From: Gammaproteobacteria bacterium
GTDB lineage: Bacteria; Pseudomonadota; Gammaproteobacteria; DSM-16500
Assembly: GCA_013287235.1 (NCBI GenBank)
Contig: JABDEF010000013.1
Span: forward strand, 1-28,196
Reading direction: 5' to 3'
Length of the DNA stretch: 28,196 nucleotides
Shown here: positions 1 to 7,125 of the stretch, in pieces
How the letters are laid out: the number at the start of each line of letters is the position of its first letter
How positions within the stretch are numbered: position 1 is the stretch's first letter
Made by a program: the position numbers and the translations under genes
The notes under the pieces: generated by a model
Seen by the model: the letters and a program-made list of their open reading frames with translations, nothing else
The model's database searches: none
What the model was told of the DNA's origin: nothing

Positions 1-229
1 GATCAGGATAGTTGGAGTGTTGATTAAAATGGCCAAGGCTTTTGATAAAAGTCATTAGAAAAGACGCACGCGGGCACGCTCACGGGCACGATTGGGTCAG
101 TGGTGGCCGCTGAATAGATACCAAAAAAACAAATATCCATTGGCATGGTATAAAATAACGTTAATTCACTTGTGAGCGCGGATAAAATATATTAGCATTT
201 GAAAAATAAATAATTATTTTGGTCTACCT
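1..229. other. Left-edge intergenic region with possible promoter
   Basis: No gene is supportable here. Positions 62-112 are clearly richer in G+C than the rest and contain a repeated GGGCACG word, which may be a remnant of foreign or repeat DNA. A weak promoter candidate for the first gene of the peptide cluster is TTCACT (165-170), a 17-base spacer, then TATATT (188-193). The -10 is good and the -35 poor. No clear Shine-Dalgarno precedes the ATG at 230. Confidence 0.3.
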
Positions 230-1609
230 ATGTTTTTTAAAATACTCTGGAATCGTTTTGCATTTTTTTCACTCTTATTTCTTATTATTCAACAATTGAT
301 TGTTGCCTCATCCACATTTTGGATTACCGATTTAAGTGAGGCCGTTGTCAACCATGGTAATATTTTATTATATTTAACACTTTTTGTATCATCACTTTTT
401 CTAGTATACATCCCGGGGATATTTTCAGGGTATAACTTAGAAAAATCAAAATCAAAAGCCTTATATCAGTATACACGCCATTTTTCTGATAAGTATAAAT
501 GTTTACCAGAAACGCTCTCAGATAAAGAATTTCAAAGCGAAAAAGAGCCCTGGTTAACCAATGAAAGCAGTAGAACCATTGAAGAAACTTATAGCGTTGC
601 TTATGATAGTTTAGCGACCGGCTTAAATACGTTATTCAACATTATAGCAATCTGTATCGCTATTGATTCGAGACTCGTCATCGGATATATCGCAAGTTTT
701 ATCATGCTTCCTATTGCATCAAAATATTTTAAAAATAAAATATCCGATGCAGCATTACAATTACAAAATGATAGAAAATCCCTTTCACAAACCTTATTAT
801 CGGGTTGGGATAACATTATTATTGGAAATATTTATAACTTTTCAATTTGGTGGAAGCAATATAAGGAACGTTGGGCATTCTACAATCAATCATCTGCACA
901 TGCTGTTTTAATAACACAAGTAGCGAGTACAACAGCTACCATCTTATCCTTGATTCCTATTGCTGGCATTTTTTTATGGATATTTTTCACCACCGATGAG
1001 GCTGCTAAATTAGCCGCATTAGTTGCAACGCTTCCGCGTCAAATCCAAATTATTCAACATTTTGAAATTCTTTCAACCTACGCCATGCACTGGCATGGTA
1101 CATTTGCTAAACTGAAAGCGCTTATCGCAACCATCAAAACACCTTCTTTCGACAAAGATAAATTTCTCCATCGAATTAAAAAAAATGAAGTAACCATTCT
1201 CATGAATGAAAAATCGATGGATTTTGAATCTCTCGATCAATTTATTCATACGATTACTGAAAAACCAACGGGACGTATCACTATTCGTGGTAAAAACGGC
1301 AGCGGGAAAACAACACTCATCAATTTAATTAAAAAATCTCTTGGAAATCAAGCATATTATTTACCCACCCATTCTAAACTCTTGTTTGAAAAATCCTTTG
1401 AGGAATCTTATTCCACAGGAGAGAGAATTAAAGCATATCTTGAAGAATTATCGTATACATTATTAAAATCTGAAGATACCATGCGATTTGTATTATTATT
1501 TGATGAATGGGATGCAAATCTTGATTTACAAAATAAACAAATCATATCAAACTTATTGGATGATTTTTCAAAAAAACATTGCGTCATCGAAATCAGTCAT
1601 CGATTTTAA
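230..1609 (+). CDS. ABC transporter-like membrane ATPase with compact NBD (putative peptide exporter)
   Basis: A 459-aa half-transporter-like protein, probably moving the product of the downstream peptide cluster across the inner membrane. Hydrophobic segments lie near residues 12-34, 45-66, 133-162 and 225-253. The C-terminal ATPase shows Walker A GKNGSGKT (354-361), a degenerate signature STGER (395-399), Walker B RFVLLFDEWDAN (419-430) and an H-loop histidine (457) two residues before the end. Walker A to end is only about 105 residues, against roughly 160 or more in typical NBDs, so the helical subdomain looks reduced. LPT (378-380) sits where SbmA/ABCD-type ATPases carry LPQ, so the Q-loop glutamine may be lost. 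It is first in the co-directional run, 21 bases before the JmjC gene. Substrate and direction of transport are inferred from context only. Confidence 0.75.
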   Translation: MFFKILWNRFAFFSLLFLIIQQLIVASSTFWITDLSEAVVNHGNILLYLTLFVSSLFLVYIPGIFSGYNLEKSKSKALYQYTRHFSDKYKCLPETLSDKEFQSEKEPWLTNESSRTIEETYSVAYDSLATGLNTLFNIIAICIAIDSRLVIGYIASFIMLPIASKYFKNKISDAALQLQNDRKSLSQTLLSGWDNIIIGNIYNFSIWWKQYKERWAFYNQSSAHAVLITQVASTTATILSLIPIAGIFLWIFFTTDEAAKLAALVATLPRQIQIIQHFEILSTYAMHWHGTFAKLKALIATIKTPSFDKDKFLHRIKKNEVTILMNEKSMDFESLDQFIHTITEKPTGRITIRGKNGSGKTTLINLIKKSLGNQAYYLPTHSKLLFEKSFEESYSTGERIKAYLEELSYTLLKSEDTMRFVLLFDEWDANLDLQNKQIISNLLDDFSKKHCVIEISHRF

Positions 1610-1630
1610 ATAGCTCTAGAGGAGTGATAA

Positions 1631-2872
1631 ATGAACTACAATATCAATCAACTTCTTGATGATTCTATGCATTTAACAGAACCTGTCACTTACAAAAGTT
1701 TTTTTGAACCTTCTTTTCTCAATGAATCGCACATTAAAGCAGCATTAAATTCTGCCATTTTACATCAAGCAAAAGAAAATTTTAGAATCTGGGTAGAGAG
1801 AAGTGAAAATAGCAACTTTTCAGATATCGTGATCCAAACACCACTATTTGAAAATGAATCCATAGAAGAATGGACAAAACGCATCTTTAAAGAAAATAAA
1901 TTTTGCCTCCTGTTTAGTCAGGTAGAACAATTCAATGATGATCTTGCGGTGCTCGCAAGTCAATTTTTAAAACCGCTTTTTGAAAAACGTGGCATTACCC
2001 TTGGTGGCACCAGTTTAACCGTCTTCCTCGGCAATTATGGTTTTACACCCTCTGGTGTGCATCAAGATCAAGATGAAAATTGCATATTTCATTTTCATCT
2101 AGGGCCGGGATATAAAGAATTAATGACTTGGGACCCTCACGAATTTGAAAAATTAACAGGATCGAAAGAAGCTTATTTTGAGACAGAAAAAATATTACCT
2201 CATGCAAAAGTATTTGGTTTATATCCCAATGACTTTCTTTTTTTACCCACGAAATACTATCATATTGGTAAAACCGACCAATTTTCTGTCGATTTTGTGG
2301 TCGTTCTATCAGATTGCTCTAATATTAAACTGACGGAAGATATTTTCAATAATTTAATGGCGGAGGGATTAGCCAGAAATAAAAAAACATATAAACTTGA
2401 TCTTGTCGATATGGAAGAATCCATCACAACAATGACAAGAAACATGATGAATCATCTTTGCATCAATCCTGAAAAGCGCCAAGATTCCTTTGAAAACGTT
2501 ATCAAATCACAAATGGAAGATCGTTATTTATCTATGTTAAGCAATTTCAATTTTAGCTATCCGCCTCGATTAAATCAAAAAAGTACACATGATCTTAAAT
2601 CACGAAGTATTAAAATAAAAGAACCTTTTAAAATATATTATAAAAAAATAGAAAATAATAAAATGGCTGTTTTTTTTCGCGGTCGGGAGCTCGTTGCGCC
2701 TCATTATCCTTTCATCGTTCAATTAATTGATCATATCAATATTTCATCTACACTCAATGTAGAGGATGTGACTAAACAATTCGCGACAAATGATCAAGAT
2801 AAAAAAATAATTTTATCATTTTTATCGCAAGCGATTGAACATCATGCAATAAAATTAATAGTTGCGAAATGA
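1631..2872 (+). CDS. JmjC/cupin-fold 2-oxoglutarate-Fe(II) oxygenase with winged-helix-like tail
   Basis: A 413-aa protein with an AGGAG ribosome site (1620-1624) six bases before the ATG. The cupin core shows a His-X-Asp pair in GVHQDQDEN (H144, D146) and a distal histidine in KYYHIGKTD (H211), which together make a plausible two-His-one-carboxylate iron site, as in JmjC/RoxA-type protein hydroxylases. The last ~85 residues (about 332-413) look like two or three strands followed by helices, resembling the winged-helix tail of RoxA/MINA oxygenases. In this setting that tail might also bind a leader peptide like a RiPP recognition element. It lies directly upstream of two short peptide genes, and its final bases are part of the duplicated unit (second copy at 3286). 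Likely role: hydroxylation of the cluster peptide (inferred). It could instead hydroxylate a ribosomal or other cell protein. Confidence 0.75.
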   Translation: MNYNINQLLDDSMHLTEPVTYKSFFEPSFLNESHIKAALNSAILHQAKENFRIWVERSENSNFSDIVIQTPLFENESIEEWTKRIFKENKFCLLFSQVEQFNDDLAVLASQFLKPLFEKRGITLGGTSLTVFLGNYGFTPSGVHQDQDENCIFHFHLGPGYKELMTWDPHEFEKLTGSKEAYFETEKILPHAKVFGLYPNDFLFLPTKYYHIGKTDQFSVDFVVVLSDCSNIKLTEDIFNNLMAEGLARNKKTYKLDLVDMEESITTMTRNMMNHLCINPEKRQDSFENVIKSQMEDRYLSMLSNFNFSYPPRLNQKSTHDLKSRSIKIKEPFKIYYKKIENNKMAVFFRGRELVAPHYPFIVQLIDHINISSTLNVEDVTKQFATNDQDKKIILSFLSQAIEHHAIKLIVAK

Positions 2873-3121
2873 TATAAAAAATGAAATCATAAAGCGATTT
2901 GTATAAACAAATCAAAACCATAAATTTATTGGAGATATAAAATGAAATCATTTGATTCAGAAAAAGGTAAAATAGACATATCCTATCTCAATGCTCCAGT
3001 TCCTGTTGTTGTTCCAATCGTTAGACCCCGATTAATGCGTACCGTACCATCCAATATCGCAAAAGTGATTGGTAATTTCGAAGAAACGCAACTTCAAGCT
3101 TGCGCTGTCGAAACGAATTAA
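2858..3121 (+). repeat. Tandem duplication unit A (tail of JmjC gene, leader, peptide gene 1)
   Basis: The first copy of a unit repeated at 3286-3531. It begins with the last codons of the JmjC gene (ATAGTTGC...) and includes the untranslated leader, the ribosome site GGAGATATAAA and the whole first peptide gene. The second copy keeps the JmjC tail as a non-coding scar, which sets the direction: unit B derives from a duplication that took in the gene end. Confidence 0.85.
2942..3121 (+). CDS. Putative RiPP precursor peptide 1 (59 aa)
   Basis: A short gene with GGAG (2931-2934) seven bases before the ATG. The 59-aa product has a charged N-terminus (MKSFDSEKGK), a variable Val/Pro-rich middle (residues ~11-28), a block PRLMRTVPSNIAKVIGNFE (29-47) identical to that of the second peptide, and a Gln/Cys-containing tail. 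The block differs between the two genes at four codons, all synonymous, so it is under protein-level constraint. No signal peptide or membrane segment is seen. Placed between an oxygenase and a run of modification enzymes, it is best read as a precursor. Whether the modified core is the Val/Pro stretch, the conserved block (Arg, Pro, Asn, Lys, Met available) or the tail is not decidable here. It lacks the helical borosin-binding domain known from split borosins. Confidence 0.75.
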   Translation: MKSFDSEKGKIDISYLNAPVPVVVPIVRPRLMRTVPSNIAKVIGNFEETQLQACAVETN

Positions 3122-3124
3122 TCC

Positions 3125-3287
3125 TATACCTCGCACGGGATATTTTGCGGTTTTTAGCATCCCACACGCAGTCCATCTTGACTCGTTCAAAACACTTGCA
3201 TATGAATAACATAGCGCTGCGTTTCGAACGAGTCAATCTGAACTACGTCTGGGCGCTAAAAACCGCAAAATATGCCCGCGCGAGTAT
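3125..3287. repeat. Palindromic MITE-like element, copy 1
   Basis: About 163 bases forming one long imperfect inverted repeat. The outer arms read TATA..TCGC.CGGG..TATTTTGCGGTTTTTAGC on the left, with the reverse complement on the right, and inner arms pair around CGTTC/GAACG. It begins three bases after the stop codon of peptide gene 1 and ends inside the TATAGTTGC of duplication unit B. A second copy lies in opposite orientation at 25293-25439. There is no transposase, so it is a non-autonomous element or dispersed repeat. In RNA either strand would fold into a large hairpin that could terminate or stabilise the peptide transcript. Confidence 0.8.
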
Positions 3288-3531
3288 AGTTGCAAAATGA
3301 TGTAAAAAATGAAATCATAAAGCGATTTTAACAAATCAAAACTGTAACTTTCATTGGAGATATAAAATGGATTCATTTGATTTAGAAAAAGGTAAGATGG
3401 AGGACACATCGTATATCAATGTACGTCCGGTCAATCCGCGATTAATGCGTACTGTACCGTCCAATATCGCAAAAGTAATTGGTAATTTCGAAGACATGCA
3501 GCGCCAAACTTGCGCTATCAAAACCAGTTAA
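3286..3531 (+). repeat. Tandem duplication unit B (scar of JmjC tail, leader, peptide gene 2)
   Basis: The second copy of the unit at 2858-3121. The bases from 3286 match the end of the JmjC gene with one or two changes, followed by the same AAATCATAAAGCGATTT leader, the same GGAGATATAAAATG start region and a diverged peptide gene. A small hairpin is kept in both leaders (GATTTGT/ACAAATC at 2896-2913 in unit A; GATTT/AAATC in unit B). Confidence 0.85.
3367..3531 (+). CDS. Putative RiPP precursor peptide 2 (54 aa)
   Basis: A paralogue of the 59-aa peptide, with GGAG (3356-3359) seven bases before the ATG. The N-terminus MDSFDLEKGK matches; the middle is five residues shorter and different in sequence (residues 11-23). 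The block PRLMRTVPSNIAKVIGNFE (24-42) is identical, and the tail keeps the pattern Q.Q.CA..T. Four silent changes and no replacement changes in the 19-codon block, against indels and replacements in the middle, are the mark of a real coding pair. A 15-bp hairpin follows nine bases after the stop, before the methyltransferase gene. It is probably co-modified by the same enzymes as peptide 1. No known RiPP class is matched from the peptide alone. Confidence 0.75.
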   Translation: MDSFDLEKGKMEDTSYINVRPVNPRLMRTVPSNIAKVIGNFEDMQRQTCAIKTS

Positions 3532-3539
3532 TTCATCCA

Positions 3540-3575
3540 AACACACAACAAGAAGAGACTTTCTTGTTGTGTGTT
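3540..3575 (+). terminator. 15-bp hairpin between peptide genes and enzyme genes
   Basis: A perfect 15-bp stem (ACACACAACAAGAA plus one outer A-T pair) with a 6-base loop GAGACT. There is no U-run after it, so it is not a standard intrinsic terminator. It sits 16 bases before the methyltransferase start. It may act as a partial terminator or processing/stability hairpin that keeps peptide mRNA in excess over enzyme mRNA, as known in many lantibiotic and other RiPP operons (analogy). Confidence 0.65.
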
Positions 3576-3591
3576 ATACTGAGATTCACAA

Positions 3592-4362
3592 ATGAAAACA
3601 TTAAGAATTATTGGATCTGGTATGAAAGGGACATTACATCTCACTCAAGAATCGCTCACGCACTGTCAAAAAGCAAATAAAATCCTTTGGCTGGGCGCAA
3701 TCGTAGGATTAAATACCTTTTTAAATGAAAATAAGTGGAATCATGAAGATATCACTCTGTATTATGAAAATGGTGCAATCGATCGAGATAATTATGATCG
3801 AATCAAAAATAAAATATATGATGAATTAAAAAACTATGACGATATTGCATTGATTGTTTTGGGTCACCCAAGATTAGGCGTCACGATTGTCCAAGAATTT
3901 CAAGCGGATGCCTCCATTGCGTTACAAATTCTACCCGGTATTTCCAGTTTTGACACTATGATCAACGATTTGAAAATGGACCCGATTGAAGAAGGGACAT
4001 GCTTAGTCGATGCAAATCGACTCATTCTTTATGATTATCATATGGATCCCTGTTTGAATTATTTTATTTATCATATTTGTTCGATTGGCAATGCAAGAAC
4101 CGATTATGAATCACCCGCAGAAAAAAATGCGACGCATTTCTTACAAGAAAAATTACTCAGGCATTATCCTGACACACATGAACTCATTTTATTAAAATCA
4201 GAGTCTCATGATGAAAAATCCGTTCAATATAGAGGAAAAACAGGGGAATTACAGATATTATTACAGCATGTCACTTTTGATACATCATTATTCATTCCAG
4301 CCATGCTGCCACAATATCAAAAAATGAATATGAAATTTTATCATTACCTCATGAATACATAA
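3592..4362 (+). CDS. Tetrapyrrole-methylase-fold methyltransferase, borosin N-methyltransferase-like
   Basis: A 256-aa SAM-dependent enzyme. An N-terminal IIGSGMKG (6-13) fits the SAM-binding loop of the tetrapyrrole methylase fold. GHPRLG (91-96) and LPGISSFD (114-121) match the GHP and PG(I/V)S motifs. The following stretch with CLVDAN (137-142) and the segment ending CSIGNA (163-168) resemble the part of borosin alpha-N-methyltransferases (OphMA/SonM type) that follows their PG(V/I)S motif. Borosin enzymes methylate backbone amides of peptides. Here the substrates would be the two peptides encoded upstream, giving a split arrangement. Unlike known split systems, no borosin-binding domain is visible in the peptides. 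The start has only a weak GAG upstream. The stop is four bases from the next gene. A role in cobalamin or siroheme methylation is unlikely because no such genes are nearby. Confidence 0.78.
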   Translation: MKTLRIIGSGMKGTLHLTQESLTHCQKANKILWLGAIVGLNTFLNENKWNHEDITLYYENGAIDRDNYDRIKNKIYDELKNYDDIALIVLGHPRLGVTIVQEFQADASIALQILPGISSFDTMINDLKMDPIEEGTCLVDANRLILYDYHMDPCLNYFIYHICSIGNARTDYESPAEKNATHFLQEKLLRHYPDTHELILLKSESHDEKSVQYRGKTGELQILLQHVTFDTSLFIPAMLPQYQKMNMKFYHYLMNT

Positions 4363-4366
4363 AATT

Positions 4367-5113
4367 ATGATTTCTGTCCACATTGCTGACACTAAAATAG
4401 AATGGTCTTGTCCTGAAAATCCTCAAGCCTTACTTGAATCTGTGGGATTAAACGAATTTAGACTTAAAAAACCTTGTGAAAAACGCATCGCATTCATAGA
4501 GGCTGAATTACGTACATTAGAGAATAGCTTTCAAGCAGAGCTCGCATTTATTGCCAATTTTACCCATAGGATTTTTTGGTTAGAATCGAATGAAGAAAAA
4601 GCACTTGGAAGTGCGGGCTTTTATGAAGTACCCCATGGTACTTTTTTCTCTGACTTAGCGATGTTTTCGATACCACCTGAAATTATCGTACCCAAAGAAC
4701 ATGCGCGATACGCCATCTTAGAAAATTTATATCATGAGGCACTACATCACCAAATGCATGGTATTGAAAAAAATTTGAATCAAGGTTACCTACAAAATGA
4801 TTGTATCACCATTCCAACCATTACATTATCCTGGCGAGATAGAACATTCACACTATTAGAGGCATTACATGCATTACACGTCTATGCATATGTGACACCC
4901 TTACGGCGACATTACAGCGTAATGATAAATCATACAAATGACACTATCAAAAAATCAATTCAAGATGGTTTACGAATGTGGCAAGATTTGACAAGCGTAC
5001 TGAATGCCCATTTACCTAAATTTAAGGATCCGTGGTCATCTTATATTATTGAATGGGAATTGCAGTTAAAAAAATTCACACATGAGGAGTACATACATGG
5101 CAGTCAGTTATAA
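4367..5113 (+). CDS. HExxH-motif peptide modification protein (alpha-KG-HExxH-type oxygenase candidate)
   Basis: A 248-aa protein with YHEALHHQ (HExxH at 123-127) and, about 40 residues later, LSWRDRTF followed by LLEALHALHVYAYV (163-176). This arrangement (HExxH, then a W-R stretch, then a helix with a conserved His) fits the 'HEXXH motif-containing putative peptide modification protein' family, now understood as 2-oxoglutarate-dependent beta-hydroxylases of RiPPs rather than proteases (family knowledge). The likely metal ligands are H123, H127 and a residue in the later helix (H168 candidate). The start lies four bases after the methyltransferase stop with no good ribosome site, so translation may be coupled. 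The 3' end overlaps the cupin gene by 17 bases. It could alternatively be a true metallopeptidase. Confidence 0.72.
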   Translation: MISVHIADTKIEWSCPENPQALLESVGLNEFRLKKPCEKRIAFIEAELRTLENSFQAELAFIANFTHRIFWLESNEEKALGSAGFYEVPHGTFFSDLAMFSIPPEIIVPKEHARYAILENLYHEALHHQMHGIEKNLNQGYLQNDCITIPTITLSWRDRTFTLLEALHALHVYAYVTPLRRHYSVMINHTNDTIKKSIQDGLRMWQDLTSVLNAHLPKFKDPWSSYIIEWELQLKKFTHEEYIHGSQL

Positions 5114-6254
5114 AATGTCAGAACATCGAGATATTATTTCATTATTTACGGATTTGGGTGAAAAAATTCGTATTCAATGGGCAAAACATAATTATAATGA
5201 AGATGCCTTGGTAGAAACAGCCATTGACAAGTTAGATGAAGCTCGCTTACATCAATCACTTTCAGCAGACAATTTAATTCATTATGCATTAAATCCAGAC
5301 CCCTTACAATCTGCCCACCAAATCGATCCCCCTTTTGGTGATTTACAACAAATCATGTATCGTCATGCAAGATTTTATATTGAAGCGTTATACTGGTGTG
5401 ATGGTACAACTGCCGTACATGATCATGGATTTTCTGGTGCATTTTATGTCATGACTGGCTCAAGCATTAATCTTGAATATCAATTTCAAGATGCGGAAAG
5501 GATTAATCATCATTTCTGGTTAGGAAAGCTTTCAAAACCATTGGTCAGTAAATTACAAGTGGGTTCTATTAAACCTATTTATTCAGGTAAACGATTTATC
5601 CATTCTGTGTTTCACCTTGATAATCCAACCGTTAGTATCGTCGTGCGTACTTATCAAGACGATGATGCCATGCCTCAGTTTGAATATCGTGGAAAAAATA
5701 TTCGTCTTGTCGAAGAATTTTCTCCAGAATTTGCGAAAAAAATTAAAGGATTGCGATTTTTGTTGTCATTAAATCAAGAAAAATTTTCTTATCATTTCAA
5801 ACACATGTATCTTGAATCACCACTCGATGAGCGTTATTGGCTATTACGCGCATTCTATGCTAACTTTAAACAATTTCCTTCCATCCAACAATTTCTAAAA
5901 GAAATGGATGATGTTCAAACAAACATACTCATGAAATCTATCACGCAAGAAGCGATCATTCATAAAACAATGCAGTTTAGAAACAATATCGAAGATGTAG
6001 AACTTCGATACTTTCTTGCTGTATTATTGAATTTACCCTCTTGGAGTGATGTCGTTCAATTTATACAAAATGATTATCCCAATGAAACAAATACTGTCAT
6101 AGAGCGAGCCTTATCTAATATTAAATCACACGGTTTAAAAATACCAGAAATGACGAATCATACATTAATACATGATTACAACAATGAAGAACCCATTACT
6201 TCTAATAATGTCTTATATCATTTAATTTGTAGAAAAGTACTTGCAAACACATGA
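5097..6254 (+). CDS. Cupin-domain protein, possible metal-dependent oxygenase
   Basis: A 385-aa protein. The start at 5097 is chosen because AGGAG (5085-5089) lies seven bases upstream; an earlier in-frame ATG at 5082 has no such site. It overlaps the HExxH gene end by 17 bases. A cupin core spans about residues 90-185: YWCDGTTAVHDHGFSG gives His108 and His110, with a later RFIHSVFH (H169, H173), so a metal site is plausible, similar in layout to cysteine-dioxygenase-type cupins. The C-terminal half (about 210-385) is helical and unrecognised. It overlaps the next gene by four bases (ATGA), so the two are translationally coupled. The function is not established; by position it should act on the cluster peptides or bind them. 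Confidence 0.65.
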   Translation: MAVSYKMSEHRDIISLFTDLGEKIRIQWAKHNYNEDALVETAIDKLDEARLHQSLSADNLIHYALNPDPLQSAHQIDPPFGDLQQIMYRHARFYIEALYWCDGTTAVHDHGFSGAFYVMTGSSINLEYQFQDAERINHHFWLGKLSKPLVSKLQVGSIKPIYSGKRFIHSVFHLDNPTVSIVVRTYQDDDAMPQFEYRGKNIRLVEEFSPEFAKKIKGLRFLLSLNQEKFSYHFKHMYLESPLDERYWLLRAFYANFKQFPSIQQFLKEMDDVQTNILMKSITQEAIIHKTMQFRNNIEDVELRYFLAVLLNLPSWSDVVQFIQNDYPNETNTVIERALSNIKSHGLKIPEMTNHTLIHDYNNEEPITSNNVLYHLICRKVLANT

Positions 6255-7111
6255 CCACTGAACAAATTGATTACTCGATTATCCATCACTCCACGATGTT
6301 GAGTGATAATGAACGTCTTGCCTTATTCAAAAAAGCCGTGCAGACAGTTGTTCAATCCTCAAATATTGTTGTCGATATTGGATCTGGCACAGGCATTTTA
6401 GCAGCCTATGCTGCAGAATTGGCAAGTGCAGTATATGCCATTGAATATTATGCATTTGCAGAAAATCTCGCAAAAAAAATACTCTCGAAAAGTCCCTATC
6501 AACATATAAAATTTTTAAAAGCAAACGCGTTTGACGTCAAACTACCTGAAAACCCCGATGTTTTAATCACAGAAACCATTGGTCAAATCGGCCCAGAAGA
6601 AAATATTGTTGAAATATGTTATGATTTTTTTCGTAGACATCCTTCCATTAAACACATCATACCCTTGCAATTATCACTTTATGCGGAATTTATTGATTCT
6701 CATACAGGGCGTACTTTTATTCAAAATATCATCGATGGATATCTCAACGCATCGTTTGCAGAATTTGATTATGCATGGATACAGTCCGATATTGAACAAC
6801 AATTATCAAATCATATTTTTCAACTTGATTTAAAAGATGCTGTATCACTTCGACCACCAATTTTATTAGCAGAATATGAATTAGGTAAAACAGTATCTTC
6901 TACTTTCAAAAAAAACATTTCTATCCCCTTTGATTTGAAAGAGAAACTACTTCATTTATATTTTATGGCAAAATTATCCGATGATATCATCTTATCTTCA
7001 CGATTTAATCATCAAAATCATTGGAAACATAGTTTTGCCCATATTCCAAAAAACAAAGAATCATGCATCATTTCTTATATGGCGGACTCTGGTTTTATCA
7101 AAATAGAATAA
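6251..7111 (+). CDS. PRMT-like class I SAM methyltransferase
   Basis: A 286-aa protein with SAM motif I VVDIGSGTGILAAYAA (40-55), an acidic residue at the end of strand 2 (AIEYY, E65), and DVLITETIG (103-111), which resembles the first half of the PRMT double-E loop (typically SE.MG). The C-terminal part (about 135-286) would correspond to the PRMT barrel region but is not motif-rich. Protein arginine methyltransferases modify Arg side chains; the conserved block of both peptides contains two Arg residues. Modification of those residues is a hypothesis, not shown. It begins with an ATGA overlap on the cupin gene and ends 14 bases before the next start. Confidence 0.68.
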   Translation: MTTEQIDYSIIHHSTMLSDNERLALFKKAVQTVVQSSNIVVDIGSGTGILAAYAAELASAVYAIEYYAFAENLAKKILSKSPYQHIKFLKANAFDVKLPENPDVLITETIGQIGPEENIVEICYDFFRRHPSIKHIIPLQLSLYAEFIDSHTGRTFIQNIIDGYLNASFAEFDYAWIQSDIEQQLSNHIFQLDLKDAVSLRPPILLAEYELGKTVSSTFKKNISIPFDLKEKLLHLYFMAKLSDDIILSSRFNHQNHWKHSFAHIPKNKESCIISYMADSGFIKIE

Positions 7112-7125
7112 ATAAGAGGTTCTTT

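Noticed and set aside
62..112. GC-rich stretch with GGGCACG repeats as an origin or integration site
   Set aside because: Too short, no inverted repeat, and no integrase or tRNA nearby.
2881..2892. A mini open frame ATGAAATCATAA in the leader of both peptide genes as a regulatory leader peptide
   Set aside because: It has only three codons and no ribosome site; the match to the start of peptide gene 1 is short and A+T-rich.
3100..3300. Overlapping open frames on both strands between the two peptide genes
   Set aside because: They lie inside the palindromic element, mirror each other, and have no ribosome site; they are products of the inverted repeat.
5082..5096. Earlier in-frame ATG for the cupin gene
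   Set aside because: It overlaps its own Shine-Dalgarno; AGGAG is correctly spaced for the ATG at 5097.
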